Origin: Alteromonas sp047556435
Lineage (GTDB): Bacteria > Pseudomonadota > Gammaproteobacteria > Enterobacterales > Alteromonadaceae
Reading direction: 5' to 3'
Assembly (NCBI RefSeq): GCF_047556435.1
Contig: NZ_CP180210.1
Location: 1,488,001 to 1,552,000 of the forward strand
DNA: 64,000 nt
The translations under genes were made by a program, and so were the position numbers. The notes under the pieces are model-generated. The model searched no databases. It was not told the origin of the DNA and was given only the letters and a program-made list of their open reading frames with translations. Below, in pieces: positions 18,133 through 27,488 of this stretch (position 1 is the first letter of the stretch; each line of letters starts with the position of its first letter).

Positions 18133-19914
18133 TCAGCTTAACAACTGCAGCTCGGCGTATTCCCGATACAGTGCATCGTGTTTCAGCAATTCGTCGTGTT
18201 TACCGGTGCCGGTTATCGCACCTTCTTGCATTACAATAATGCGGTCGGCGTGCTGAACCGTGGCCAGACGGTGAGCAATCACTATTGTTGTGCGTCCGTG
18301 CATGAGTTTGTCCAGAGCTTCCTGAACGCGCCTTTCACTGGCTGCGTCTAAAGCGGATGTCGCTTCGTCCAGAAGTAACACCGGCCGATCAGCCAGAATG
18401 GCCCGGGCAATTGCAATGCGCTGACGCTGTCCGCCAGATAATCGCACGCCACGTTCGCCAAGCTCTGTTGAATAGCGGTCAGGGAGCTGATCGATAAATT
18501 CATGAGCAAAGGCGGCTTTTGCGGCGCGCCTGACATCGTCTTCAGACGCTAAGGGCGTTCCGTATCGAATGTTCTCAAGCACAGTGGTCGCAAATACTAC
18601 CGGTTCCTGGGTAACAATAGCGATTTGTTGGCGTAATGATGCCAGGGTACACTCGGCGATTGACGTACCGTCTATCAGGATCTGCCCGCGTTGAGGGTGA
18701 TAAAAACGCATTAGCAGGTGGAATAAAGTCGATTTTCCCGCGCCGCTGGGACCTACCAGAGCAACGGTTTCACCGGGGGCAATGGTAAATGACAAATCAT
18801 GAAACAGGGCAGGAGAATCTGCATAAGCAAAATGAATGTGCTCGAAGCTCAACGACGGTGGAGACGATTTGCGAGCCGGCAACACGTGCGTCCCTTCTTT
18901 AATATCGGAATGGCTGTTAAGCAACTGAATTAATCGTTCGCTGGCGCCTACACCGCGCTGCACTTCGCCAATGACTTCGGATATTGTGGCCACACTCCCA
19001 CCTGCCATGACGGCGTAGAACAGAAACGCCGACAGCTCGCCCATCGACATTGTTCCTTCGAAAACCTGTCTGGCGCCAATCCAGGCGATAACGATAATTG
19101 CGCTCAGACTTAACGCCATGATGGTACCGATCAATAAAGAACGATAATGAATACGACGCTTTGCGGTATTCATTGCTGCCTCGACGCGAGAAGAAAATGC
19201 ACGAGACTCGAAAGATTCTGCAGTGTAAGCCTGCACGGTACGAATTTCGTGCAGGCTCTGGTCAACATTGGCACCAATATCTGCCACTTTGTCCTGAGAC
19301 AGCCTGGCATAGTGACGGACCTGCGGCGCCAGCAGGCGTATGGGTAAAAGTACAGCGGGCACCGCCAGTAACACACATAGCGTTAGCAAAGGACTGGTGA
19401 TCGCCATCAACACCAGCGCACCAGTAAACGTAATTACCGAGCGGATAGCCATAGACAAACTCATTCCGATAACGGTTTGCAGTACCGTGGTATCGCTGGT
19501 AAATCGGGATATGACTTCGCCGGTGCGGGTTGTAGAGTAAAAGTCAGGTGCCAGCGTGAGTAAATGAGCAAAGACATGCTGACGAATATCGGCACTTACG
19601 CGTTCGCCCAGCCACGTCATCAGATAGAAGCGACAGTAGGTGGCGACACTGGCCAGCAAACAGATAGCCAGCACACCGACGACAGCAGTATTCAGTGTTT
19701 CCGGGTTGTTCGCCATAAAGCCACTGTCGACAGCAAAGCGCACGCCCTGACCAAGCAACAACCATGCGCCAGCGGCAATCAACAGCGCCACGACAGCGCC
19801 TACCACCCGCATTTGGTATGGCGATAGATAACTGGTTAACCAACGTATTACCGTAGTCGTCGACACCTGTGGTTGTTTGAGTACCAAAGCCGCATGTCCT
19901 TTTGTGTAAAGCAT
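18133..19914 (-). CDS. ABC exporter, fused membrane and ATPase domains (MsbA-like)
   Basis: This is a half-transporter of about 593-605 residues; the start is taken at 19914 (MLYTKGHAALVL), but 19950 is possible. Residues about 45-320 are a six-helix ABC type I membrane domain. The ATPase half has Walker A VGPSGAGKST, the Q-loop TQEPVVF, signature LSGGQRQRIAIARA, Walker B VLLLDEATSALD and the switch His in VIAHRLATVQ. The gene resembles the lipid or multidrug exporters of the ABCB group. The cargo is not shown. It lies just upstream of the RND operon on the same strand but 128 bases away. Confidence 0.9.
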   Translation of the reverse strand: MLYTKGHAALVLKQPQVSTTTVIRWLTSYLSPYQMRVVGAVVALLIAAGAWLLLGQGVRFAVDSGFMANNPETLNTAVVGVLAICLLASVATYCRFYLMTWLGERVSADIRQHVFAHLLTLAPDFYSTTRTGEVISRFTSDTTVLQTVIGMSLSMAIRSVITFTGALVLMAITSPLLTLCVLLAVPAVLLPIRLLAPQVRHYARLSQDKVADIGANVDQSLHEIRTVQAYTAESFESRAFSSRVEAAMNTAKRRIHYRSLLIGTIMALSLSAIIVIAWIGARQVFEGTMSMGELSAFLFYAVMAGGSVATISEVIGEVQRGVGASERLIQLLNSHSDIKEGTHVLPARKSSPPSLSFEHIHFAYADSPALFHDLSFTIAPGETVALVGPSGAGKSTLFHLLMRFYHPQRGQILIDGTSIAECTLASLRQQIAIVTQEPVVFATTVLENIRYGTPLASEDDVRRAAKAAFAHEFIDQLPDRYSTELGERGVRLSGGQRQRIAIARAILADRPVLLLDEATSALDAASERRVQEALDKLMHGRTTIVIAHRLATVQHADRIIVMQEGAITGTGKHDELLKHDALYREYAELQLLS

Positions 19915-19950
19915 AATAAGTTTCGTCGAAGAGTTTACGGTAAGGCGCAC

Positions 19951-20382
19951 TGGAAAGATTGTAATTTGCGACTACAGCTCGGCCTTACGCGTTTAATCAT
20001 CGGGTGTAGCAGGAAACCTTCAGAGGTAGGCGGCGCAATCTCAAATTAAATATGTTTAGGTTTGAATTTTTTCAGTGTTCATCAGCAGTCTCTAGTTTCG
20101 CTGCTGCAGAGTAGTCGCCCACCGGATTAGCAATCTAAAGATAAAAGAAAGGCTACTTTCTGACGCTGTCATCACTGTCTGGGACGGCATTTATGCGTGG
20201 AAAACTACCGTCTGATTTTTCTTCAAATTTACCCATGGCTCCTGGTTTTTCGATTGGGAGGCAAGGCTATTACTTTGAGATAACTCGAAAAGTGACAAAT
20301 GTCATAAAAAAGTGATGACACTTGCTAATTACCCATCTCACCGTCCCCCGGCATACTGATTCCATCACTACGGAGAAACAGT
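19951..20382. other. Divergent promoter region between the ABC exporter and the ABC-2 operon
   Basis: About 430 bases separate two divergent transcription units. The only structure I can support is the cluster of inverted repeats at 20293-20323, plus a ribosome binding site (GGAGA at 20372-20376) for the ABC ATPase. The rest is unremarkable. Confidence 0.5.
20293..20323 (+). promoter_or_regulatory. Clustered inverted repeats upstream of the ABC-2/two-component operon
   Basis: TGACAAATGTCA (20293-20304) is a perfect 5-base inverted repeat with a 2-base spacer. AAGTGATGACACTT (20310-20323) is a second 5-base inverted repeat. TGTCAT (20300-20305) and ATGACA (20315-20320) also form a pair with a 9-base gap. 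They lie 60-90 bases before the first gene of the operon that also encodes a NarL-type response regulator, which makes them candidate binding sites for it. Confidence 0.5.
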
Positions 20383-21315
20383 ATGCCTACAGACCATCAA
20401 CCGCTCGTTACTGTTAGTAACGTGTCTAAACACTTTGGTAAAGAGCACGCCCTGAAAAATGTGTCGTTATCCATTCAGCCTAACGAAGTGGTGGCGCTTT
20501 TAGGGGAAAACGGGGCAGGAAAAACCACCACTATCGGTACGTTGTTGGGACAGCTAACGGCAGATTTCGGGCAGGTCAGGGTATTTGACCATCCTGCCGG
20601 ACACTGGGCTGCCAAGCAGCAAATGGGCGTGATGCTGCAGTCTGCCGCATTGCCCGATAACGTTAAGGTTATTGAGCAACTGCGGTTATTTGCCAGCTAT
20701 TACCCAAATAGCATTGTACTTGAAGATGTGCTAAATACGGCGTTGTTAACTGATCTGCAACATCGAAAGGTTCAAACTCTGTCCGGTGGACAAAAGCAGC
20801 GCTTGTTATTTGCCATGGCCATTATCGGTAATCCGCGCCTGGTAATATTGGATGAGCCGACCGTTGGCCTGGATGCCACAGCCCGACGTGAGTTCTGGCG
20901 CTGCATACGGGCATTAGCCGCTCAAGGCGCGTCAGTGTTATTGACGACCCATTATCTGGAAGAAGCTGATGCGTTGTCCGACAGAATTGTCGTGCTGTCC
21001 AAAGGGCAGGTTGTGGCCCAGGGCGTACCCGAACAGATCAAAGCAAAACTGGGGGGGAAATGCGTGCGCTTTCGCAGTAACGTCTCGCCTGAGGAAATCC
21101 GAAAACTCTTGCCAGACACCAAAGTGCAAAACCGCGGCGATTATATTGAAGTGTATTCATCTGCGCCGCAAACCCATCTGAAGGCACTTTTTACAGCCGG
21201 CATATCAACCCAGGATCTAACGGTGTCAGGTATATCGCTGGAAGATGCATTTTTACACCTCACTCAACCCACTGTTTCATCAGAAAGTACTGCAAATATT
21301 CAGGAGATAGCGTAA
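20383..21315 (+). CDS. ABC-2 type transporter ATP-binding protein
   Basis: This 310-residue ATPase has Walker A LLGENGAGKTTTIG, signature LSGGQKQRLLFAMAI, Walker B LVILDEPTVGLD and the switch His in LLTTHYLEEADALSD. After residue 220 a C-terminal extension of about 85 residues follows, as in the DrrA/NatA type exporters. Its stop overlaps the ATG of the permease (TAATG). The cargo is unknown. The operon also holds an amidohydrolase and a two-component system, so drug or lipid-stress export is an inference only. Confidence 0.92.
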   Translation: MPTDHQPLVTVSNVSKHFGKEHALKNVSLSIQPNEVVALLGENGAGKTTTIGTLLGQLTADFGQVRVFDHPAGHWAAKQQMGVMLQSAALPDNVKVIEQLRLFASYYPNSIVLEDVLNTALLTDLQHRKVQTLSGGQKQRLLFAMAIIGNPRLVILDEPTVGLDATARREFWRCIRALAAQGASVLLTTHYLEEADALSDRIVVLSKGQVVAQGVPEQIKAKLGGKCVRFRSNVSPEEIRKLLPDTKVQNRGDYIEVYSSAPQTHLKALFTAGISTQDLTVSGISLEDAFLHLTQPTVSSESTANIQEIA

Positions 21316-22103
21316 TGAACACGTTGCAACCTTCACCGTTGTCACTCACTCAACGCTGGCATATCTTGCAGTTAGAAACCCAGACAGAGCTGACAAAAAC
21401 ACTGCGTACTCCGGGCTTCGTGATCCCAAGCCTCGCTTTCCCAGTGATGTTTTATGTGTTTTTTGGCCTGTTGTTTAACGCCATGGGTGGTCAACCCGGC
21501 CACGCTGCGACATACATGATGGCCACCTACGCTGTATTCGGCGCCATTGGCCCGGCATTATTTTCTTTTGGTGCGGATGTGGCCACGGATAAAGACAAAG
21601 GGATCTTAAGTCTGAAGCGAGTGAGCCCGATGCCAATAAGCAGCTATTTTGCGGCGCGTATTATTACAGCCATGTTATTCGCACTGGTTATTATACTTAG
21701 CCTGTTTGCCTTGGGAGCTGCGTTTGGCAGCGTGGTGATGACCCGCGGACAGTGGGTTTCTACACTTATTACCGTACTTATCGGTACCTTGCCTTTCTGT
21801 GCTATCGGGCTGTTCATTGGCCTGTCAGTATCGGCCAAAGCCGCACCAGCCGTAGTCAATCTGATTTACCTGCCAATGGCGTTTTTATCCGGATTGTGGG
21901 TACCGATACAGTTGTTTCCCTCAACCCTCGAACTCGCAGCCAATATCTTTCCTGCTTACCACCTGGCACAACTGGCACTGGCTATTCAGGGCAATGATTC
22001 AGGCGCGCCCTGGTATTTACATGTCGGCGCATTAGCAGCCTACACACTGGTCTTTCTGGGCCTCTCTGTTAAGCAATTTAACGCTATCGACAACCGTCAT
22101 TAA
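21315..22103 (+). CDS. ABC-2 type transporter permease
   Basis: This 262-residue membrane protein has six hydrophobic segments and the long N-terminal cytoplasmic helix of ABC-2 permeases. The segment FLSGLWVPIQLFPSTLELAAN before the last helices is the familiar ABC-2 family signature. The start overlaps the ATPase stop by one base, so the two form a unit. The next gene starts 13 bases later. Confidence 0.9.
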   Translation: MNTLQPSPLSLTQRWHILQLETQTELTKTLRTPGFVIPSLAFPVMFYVFFGLLFNAMGGQPGHAATYMMATYAVFGAIGPALFSFGADVATDKDKGILSLKRVSPMPISSYFAARIITAMLFALVIILSLFALGAAFGSVVMTRGQWVSTLITVLIGTLPFCAIGLFIGLSVSAKAAPAVVNLIYLPMAFLSGLWVPIQLFPSTLELAANIFPAYHLAQLALAIQGNDSGAPWYLHVGALAAYTLVFLGLSVKQFNAIDNRH

Positions 22104-22116
22104 AAAGGAGTAAACC

Positions 22117-23946
22117 ATGCGATTTTCTATCATTATTATTGCGAGCTTAGCACTGATCGGCCTTTTTATTAGTATATTGCCAACACCGGAGGTTGCACCC
22201 AAGCCAGAAGCGACTGGCGATGAAAGCCGTCTGACCATACCTGATAACGGCAATTACCATCTCACCAACGTCACCGTCTTCGATGGCCAACAATGGCATG
22301 AACACGCCAGCCTGGCAGTCCAGAATGGTCGGATAGTGAGCCCTGCATCACTTTCCGATGCCACGATAGTGGACGGACAAGGTGGCTTTGTAATCCCTGG
22401 TTTGATTGATGCACATACCCACTCGTGGGGCAAAGCGTTACGACAATCATTACAGTTTGGGGTAACTACCACACTGGATATGTTTTCCGACAGCCGTTTT
22501 TTTCTGGCGAAAAAAGCACAGCGCTCTGGCCTGACTGCCACTGAGGAAGCGGACTTGTTTTCTTCCGGTATACTGGTAACCAGTGTTGGTGGTCACGGCA
22601 CCGAGTACGGTATATCGATTCCTACAATAGGTTCTTCGGATCAAGCCCACGACTTTGTCGCTGCGCGTCTGGCCGAAGGTTCTGACTACATTAAAATTGT
22701 CTACGATGCTGCAGCCAGTCAAGCCGGGCATAAAGGCCGCTTTACCTCAATTGACTACGACACCCTGGCAGCTGTTGTCAGAGCAGCGCATGCCCAGGAA
22801 GCGTTGGCAGTGGTCCATGTTATGGATCTGACGTCGGCAGAGCATGCTGCCAGAGCCGGTGCAGATGGTTTGGTGCATACTTTCGGTGGTACGCCGGTGA
22901 GCGACGAACTCATTGCGCTGATGAAGTCTCAGGATATGTTCGTAATTCCCACCTTATCGATTCTGGCATCGCTTGCCGGTGAAGGGCGGGGCCAGGCATT
23001 AATAGAGGATTCTGTTTTCAGCACTCACCTGGCGGCTGATGTTAAGCATACTATTGCTAACGACATTGCCTCGGACCGGGTGGCGGAAGATTACTTTGCG
23101 ATCGCTATTGAGAACACCCGCAGAATGCACGTGGCAGGTATTGCGGTATTAGCCGGAACCGATGCGCCAAACCAAGGTACGGCCCATGGAGTCAGTCTCC
23201 ACGATGAGTTGGCCTTGCTGGTGGATAGCGGGCTCTCTCCCACTGACGCATTAACCGCAGCTACCTACTTACCCTATGCAACGTTTGCTATTGGCGAGCG
23301 TGGTCATTTACGCCACGGTGCCCGGGCAGACTTTATTGTACTTAACAACGATCCCAGAGAAGACATTAAACACACCCAGCACATTCGCTGGATAGTCAAA
23401 AATGGCTATCAGGCAACGGCCTATTTTGCGTCGCAAAAAGTGACGGGTGAAACGCCAAGTTCCGGATTGGTAAGCCGATTTACCCATGACCTTACGTCTC
23501 AACTGGGCGGCCAGTTTGTTGTCTCAACCGACCAGATGATGCAGGGAAATTCCACTGCTGAGATTACGCACATTTCGCAAGGCTGTGATAATAGCGGTGC
23601 TCTTGCGGTAACCGGTACGATTGGAAAGCAGTTTCCCTATCCATGGTCCGGCGTTTTCCTGATGTTCTCAGAGTCCATGGATGGTGGCTATAATCTTAGC
23701 AATTTCAAGCGTATAGTCTTTGATGTGGCAGGTACCGATGGTGAATTCAGGTTTATGGTTTTAACATCACAAACCGGGCGACCCAGTGATGTCAGCTTTG
23801 TCATAACAGGGCAGTGTAGGCAGGTGGCAATTAACCTCAGTGACATTGGTGGTGTTGATTGGGCAAGTGTCACCGGGATTGGCTGGGCAGCCGGTAAGGC
23901 CACCCCAGACTTTAACTTTACACTCGATAATATTTATTTTGAGTAA
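22117..23946 (+). CDS. Membrane-anchored or exported amidohydrolase with C-terminal CIA30-like domain
   Basis: The 609-residue protein starts after AAGGAG. Residues 5-22 are a hydrophobic signal or anchor. Residues about 45-440 form an imidazolonepropionase/prolidase-like amidohydrolase: metal-binding GLIDAHTHSWG, a conserved Lys in YIKIVYDA, His in VVHVMDL, His in GLVHTFGG and the catalytic Asp in LAGTDAPNQG. Residues about 465-609 are a beta-rich module with FKRIVFDVAGTDGEFRF and a FTLDNIYFE ending, typical of the CIA30/NADH-ubiquinone intermediate-associated fold, often a carbohydrate-binding-like jelly roll. The substrate is unknown. The fusion and its place between a permease and a kinase are unusual. 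Confidence 0.85.
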   Translation: MRFSIIIIASLALIGLFISILPTPEVAPKPEATGDESRLTIPDNGNYHLTNVTVFDGQQWHEHASLAVQNGRIVSPASLSDATIVDGQGGFVIPGLIDAHTHSWGKALRQSLQFGVTTTLDMFSDSRFFLAKKAQRSGLTATEEADLFSSGILVTSVGGHGTEYGISIPTIGSSDQAHDFVAARLAEGSDYIKIVYDAAASQAGHKGRFTSIDYDTLAAVVRAAHAQEALAVVHVMDLTSAEHAARAGADGLVHTFGGTPVSDELIALMKSQDMFVIPTLSILASLAGEGRGQALIEDSVFSTHLAADVKHTIANDIASDRVAEDYFAIAIENTRRMHVAGIAVLAGTDAPNQGTAHGVSLHDELALLVDSGLSPTDALTAATYLPYATFAIGERGHLRHGARADFIVLNNDPREDIKHTQHIRWIVKNGYQATAYFASQKVTGETPSSGLVSRFTHDLTSQLGGQFVVSTDQMMQGNSTAEITHISQGCDNSGALAVTGTIGKQFPYPWSGVFLMFSESMDGGYNLSNFKRIVFDVAGTDGEFRFMVLTSQTGRPSDVSFVITGQCRQVAINLSDIGGVDWASVTGIGWAAGKATPDFNFTLDNIYFE

Positions 23947-23948
23947 AC

Positions 23949-25049
23949 ATGATTAAACGTTTTTATGCGCTGGCCACATCGGTGCATCACCGATTGTTGC
24001 CAGCCAACAGTGACCAAGGGGTCTTACCCTATCTATGGCTGGTCTATCTGGGGATTTATTTTGTTCATTTTGCGTTTTACGACCCTCCGGCCTGGCATGT
24101 GTGGGTCTCGGCAATAGGTACGCTGTTATTCCTGGCTTGTTATTTTCGGGCCTACTGGACCACAGGTTTCCAAACGTTGTTTTACATAGCAGCCATCTGC
24201 GCGATTGGCTCCGTCTTGACCTTAGTGAATCCGGGCGCAGGAGTGTTCTTCGTATACGCCAGTGCATTTGCGGCACATGCGGGGCCTCCGAAACAGAGCC
24301 TGGCTACCATCGGCGTCATTCTGGCTTATATTGTGCTGCTAGCCTGGCTGCGAGACTTATCAGCCTACTTTTATGTTCCGGCGCTGATTTTTTCAATAAT
24401 GATCGGTGGTGCAAACGTCTTTCAGCGAGAAATAGCGAAGAAGAATACCCAGTTAAAGCTTACCCAGGACGAGGTAAAGCGACTGGCGACGACCGCAGAG
24501 AGGGAACGCATTGCCCGGGACTTACACGATCTGATTGGTCACACCTTCTCTATGCTCACCATGAAAGCGCAACTGGCTCAAAAGCTGTTTGATCACGATA
24601 CAGATAAAGCCCGACAAGAAATTGCTGAACTTGAACAAATCAGTCGCCGTGCCCTGACGGAAGTGCGGGAAGCGGTTACCGGTTACCGCCAGAAGGATTT
24701 GGCCACAGAATTAGCCAACGCAAAAACTCTGCTAAATTCGGTGGAAGTGGACTTTGATTACACAATTCCTGATTCAACCCTGCCTGCTAATATCGATACA
24801 ACTCTCGGCTTTATTGTTCGCGAAGCCATCACTAATCTGGTGAAGCATGCGAATGCAACCCGCTGCCAGATTACACTTAACGAAGCAGATCGTATCCTGA
24901 CTATGCATATTGCAGATAACGGCAGTAGTAAAGCGGGGCCTGAAGGAAATGGCTTGAAAGGCATGCGCGAACGCCTGGCTCCACTGGGTGGCAAACTCAC
25001 ACTGAATTCTAAGCAAGGCTTTAATATTATCCTGACGGTGCCACTATGA
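23949..25049 (+). CDS. DesK-type sensor histidine kinase
   Basis: This 366-residue protein starts 2 bases after the amidohydrolase. Residues about 20-160 contain five or six transmembrane segments with no extracellular sensor domain, as in membrane-state sensors such as DesK. The HisKA_3 dimerisation segment has ERERIARDLHDLIGH with the phosphorylated His, and the ATPase part has EAITNLVKHANA and the glycine-rich NGLKGMRERL. Its stop overlaps the start of the response regulator. A membrane-lipid or envelope signal is inferred from the architecture. Confidence 0.92.
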   Translation: MIKRFYALATSVHHRLLPANSDQGVLPYLWLVYLGIYFVHFAFYDPPAWHVWVSAIGTLLFLACYFRAYWTTGFQTLFYIAAICAIGSVLTLVNPGAGVFFVYASAFAAHAGPPKQSLATIGVILAYIVLLAWLRDLSAYFYVPALIFSIMIGGANVFQREIAKKNTQLKLTQDEVKRLATTAERERIARDLHDLIGHTFSMLTMKAQLAQKLFDHDTDKARQEIAELEQISRRALTEVREAVTGYRQKDLATELANAKTLLNSVEVDFDYTIPDSTLPANIDTTLGFIVREAITNLVKHANATRCQITLNEADRILTMHIADNGSSKAGPEGNGLKGMRERLAPLGGKLTLNSKQGFNIILTVPL

Positions 25050-25657
25050 ACAAAACCATCAACATTCTGATTGCCGAAGATCAAGGTATGCTTCTGGGGG
25101 CATTATCTGCGCTGTTAGAATTAGAGCCGGATATGCAGGTCATTGGCAAAGCCAGCAACGGCAAGCAAGCCTTGCAACTTTGCGACGAGCTCAACCCTGA
25201 TATTTTGTTAACCGACATTGAAATGCCTGAAATGTCAGGCCTGGAACTAGCCCAGCAAATTCAAAACCTTTCGCTGCCTTGCAAAGTCATTATTCTGACC
25301 ACTTTTGCTCGTTCTGGCTATTTGCGCCGTGCTATGGATTATGGGGTTAGAGGTTATTTGCTCAAAGATGCCCCAAGCGATGATCTGGCGAATGCAATCC
25401 GGCGGGTGATGCAGGGACGTAAAATGGTCGCTCCGGAGCTAATTGTAGACGCCTGGGAAGAAGCTGATCCGTTAAGTGATAAAGAACGCAAGGCGCTCAA
25501 GTTAGCTGCCGATGGTTATCCAACAGAGCAAATAGCAAGTGAAATGCACTTATCGCCGGGTACGGTGCGTAATTATTTGTCCAGTGCATCCAGTAAACTC
25601 AATGCCAGCAATCGCATTGAAGCAGCTCGAATTGCCCGGCAAAAGGGTTGGTTGTAA
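25046..25657 (+). CDS. NarL/LuxR-family response regulator, DesR-like
   Basis: This 203-residue protein has a receiver domain (acidic AEDQG, phosphoacceptor Asp in LLTDIEMPEMSG, Thr in LTTFA, Lys in LLKDAP) and a C-terminal LuxR-type helix-turn-helix (DGYPTEQIASEMHLSPGTVRNYL). It overlaps the kinase by 4 bases and is the last gene of the ABC-2 operon. The inverted repeats at 20293-20323 are its most likely target, by position. Confidence 0.93.
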   Translation: MNKTINILIAEDQGMLLGALSALLELEPDMQVIGKASNGKQALQLCDELNPDILLTDIEMPEMSGLELAQQIQNLSLPCKVIILTTFARSGYLRRAMDYGVRGYLLKDAPSDDLANAIRRVMQGRKMVAPELIVDAWEEADPLSDKERKALKLAADGYPTEQIASEMHLSPGTVRNYLSSASSKLNASNRIEAARIARQKGWL

Positions 25658-25797
25658 CCGTCGGAAAACAACAAGACTTGCTGTGATCTGATCGTATATT
25701 GGCTCTGCCGACAACAGATTGTGTAGTGAGTTGTGTAGTGAGCAATGACAAACTCCGGAAGTCATACTCTGCATACCGCCTTTGTTGTTGATTCTGC

Positions 25798-25825
25798 TTG
25801 CAATCACCTGTCATTTCCGTATAAT
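25798..25825 (+). promoter_or_regulatory. Probable promoter of the rpsP operon
   Basis: TTGCAA (25798-25803) and a perfect TATAAT (25820-25825) are 16 bases apart, and a GC-rich stretch (CCGCGGCC) follows the -10. The leader to rpsP is about 80 bases. The GC-rich discriminator suits growth-rate or stringent control of a ribosomal operon. Confidence 0.65.
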
Positions 25826-25911
25826 TCCGCGGCCTTTCTCCTCGCGCTCATTTTTTGTTCGCAAGCAGAAAGGTAAGTTAACGGTAACGCTACAACGAGT
25901 TTGAGGCATTT

Positions 25912-26163
25912 ATGGTTACTATTCGTTTACAGCGTGGTGGCGCGAAAAAGCGTCCTTTTTATCAACTAGTGGTGGCTGATAGCCGTCGTGCAAGAAACGG
26001 TCGTTTCATTGAAAACGTTGGTTTCTTCAACCCTACAGCACAAGGTCAGGCAGAACGTCTGCGTGTAGATCTTGAGCGCATTGAGCACTGGGTTGGTCAT
26101 GGCGCGACGCTTTCTGAGCGCGTAACTAGCTTGGTAAAAGAAGCTAAAAAAGCAGCTGCATAA
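25912..26163 (+). CDS. rpsP: 30S ribosomal protein bS16
   Basis: This 83-residue protein begins MVTIRLQRGGAKKRPFYQLVVADSR and has the expected length of bS16, a small-subunit assembly protein. It is first in the rpsP-rimM-trmD-rplS operon, in the same order as in E. coli. An AGTTTGAGGC ribosome binding site precedes the ATG. Confidence 0.99.
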   Translation: MVTIRLQRGGAKKRPFYQLVVADSRRARNGRFIENVGFFNPTAQGQAERLRVDLERIEHWVGHGATLSERVTSLVKEAKKAAA

Positions 26164-26187
26164 GCAGCGTGCAACTGGTGGGTATAG

Positions 26188-26709
26188 ATGAGTCAAGCGT
26201 CTGACAAAGTAGTAATTGGCAAAATTGGCGCGCCGTATGGCGTTAAAGGTTGGGTCAAAATCAACAGCTATACCGAAACACCGGAAGGTATTTTCGATTA
26301 TCAGCCCTGGAATCTCAGTGATGATAACGAATACCAAATTGACCAGTGGCGACCGAACGGTAAGAACCTGGTAGCAAAGATAACAGGTGTTGACTCCAGA
26401 GATGATGCCGAGCGCATCAAGAACCTGGATATCTGTATTGATGCTGACCAGTTGCCTGATTTAGGTGACGAAGGGTATTACTGGCGTGAGCTCACCGGCA
26501 TGCAGGTAGTAACTACGCAAGGTTACGACTTGGGTGTGGTGAAAGAGGTGTTTAATACAGGTGCCAATGACGTACTTCAGGTACGGGCAAATGTAAAAGA
26601 CGCGTTTGGTCAGAAAGAAAGATTATTGCCGTTTGTGTTCGACGATGTCGTGCAATCGGTAGATAAAGAAGGCAAGGTCATTACAGTTGACTGGGATCCG
26701 GGGTTCTAA
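26188..26709 (+). CDS. rimM: Ribosome maturation factor RimM
   Basis: This 173-residue factor helps assemble the 30S head. It has the N-terminal RimM barrel (VVIGKIGAPYGVKGWVKINSYT) and the C-terminal PRC-barrel with YYWRELTGMQV. The C-terminal LLPFVFDDVVQSVD is the usual ending. It lies 24 bases after rpsP and abuts trmD. Confidence 0.98.
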   Translation: MSQASDKVVIGKIGAPYGVKGWVKINSYTETPEGIFDYQPWNLSDDNEYQIDQWRPNGKNLVAKITGVDSRDDAERIKNLDICIDADQLPDLGDEGYYWRELTGMQVVTTQGYDLGVVKEVFNTGANDVLQVRANVKDAFGQKERLLPFVFDDVVQSVDKEGKVITVDWDPGF

Positions 26710-27471
26710 GTGACCGCGGAAAAATGGTTTGGCATTGTCAGCCTGTTTCCGGAAATGTTTGCACCGTTCACCCAGCAGGGCGTAACGGGGCGGGCAGTGA
26801 AATCAGGTCTGCTCAGTGTAGATACCTTTAACCCACGTGACTTTACTCATGACCGCCATCGCACCGTCGATGATCGTCCTTACGGGGGCGGCCCCGGCAT
26901 GCTGATGATGGTAAAGCCTTTAACTGACGCCATAGCCGCAGCCAAACAGGTTGGCGGTGAAAACAGTAAGGTGATTTATCTGTCACCACAGGGTAAGCCC
27001 CTGGACCAGACAGGCGTACAGCGCTTGTCAGAGATTGACCGCACAATTTTAATTTGCGGACGTTATGAAGGAATCGATGAGCGCGTAATCGACGCCCATG
27101 TGGATGAAGAAGTCTCCATTGGTGATTATGTGTTAAGCGGCGGTGAGCTTCCGGCAATGGTCCTGATGGACGCGGTTGCCAGACTGGTACCTGGTGTACT
27201 GGGTCACAAAGCTTCCGCAGTTGAAGATTCTTTTACTGACGGGCTTCTGGATTGTCCGCATTATACGCGGCCGGAAGTTCTCGAGGGTCAGGCGGTTCCT
27301 GAGGTGTTATTAAGCGGTGATCACGAGAAAATCAGGCAGTGGCGACACATGCAATCGCTGGGAAGAACCTGGCAGCGTCGCCCTGAGTTATTTAACCACC
27401 TAGCTCTGACTGAGGAGCAACAGCGGTTACTTGAATTATTCAAGTCACAGTTGCGGCAAGATGACAGTTAA
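26710..27471 (+). CDS. trmD: tRNA (guanine-37-N1)-methyltransferase TrmD
   Basis: This 253-residue SPOUT methyltransferase adds m1G37 to tRNAs for Pro, Leu and Arg and prevents frameshifting. The start is a GTG directly after the rimM stop. Family signatures are RPYGGGPGMLMMV, ICGRYEGIDERV and the knot segment EVSIGDYVLSGGELPAMV. rplS follows 14-17 bases later. Confidence 0.99.
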   Translation: MTAEKWFGIVSLFPEMFAPFTQQGVTGRAVKSGLLSVDTFNPRDFTHDRHRTVDDRPYGGGPGMLMMVKPLTDAIAAAKQVGGENSKVIYLSPQGKPLDQTGVQRLSEIDRTILICGRYEGIDERVIDAHVDEEVSIGDYVLSGGELPAMVLMDAVARLVPGVLGHKASAVEDSFTDGLLDCPHYTRPEVLEGQAVPEVLLSGDHEKIRQWRHMQSLGRTWQRRPELFNHLALTEEQQRLLELFKSQLRQDDS

Positions 27472-27488
27472 CTAGATGAGAGGAAATG

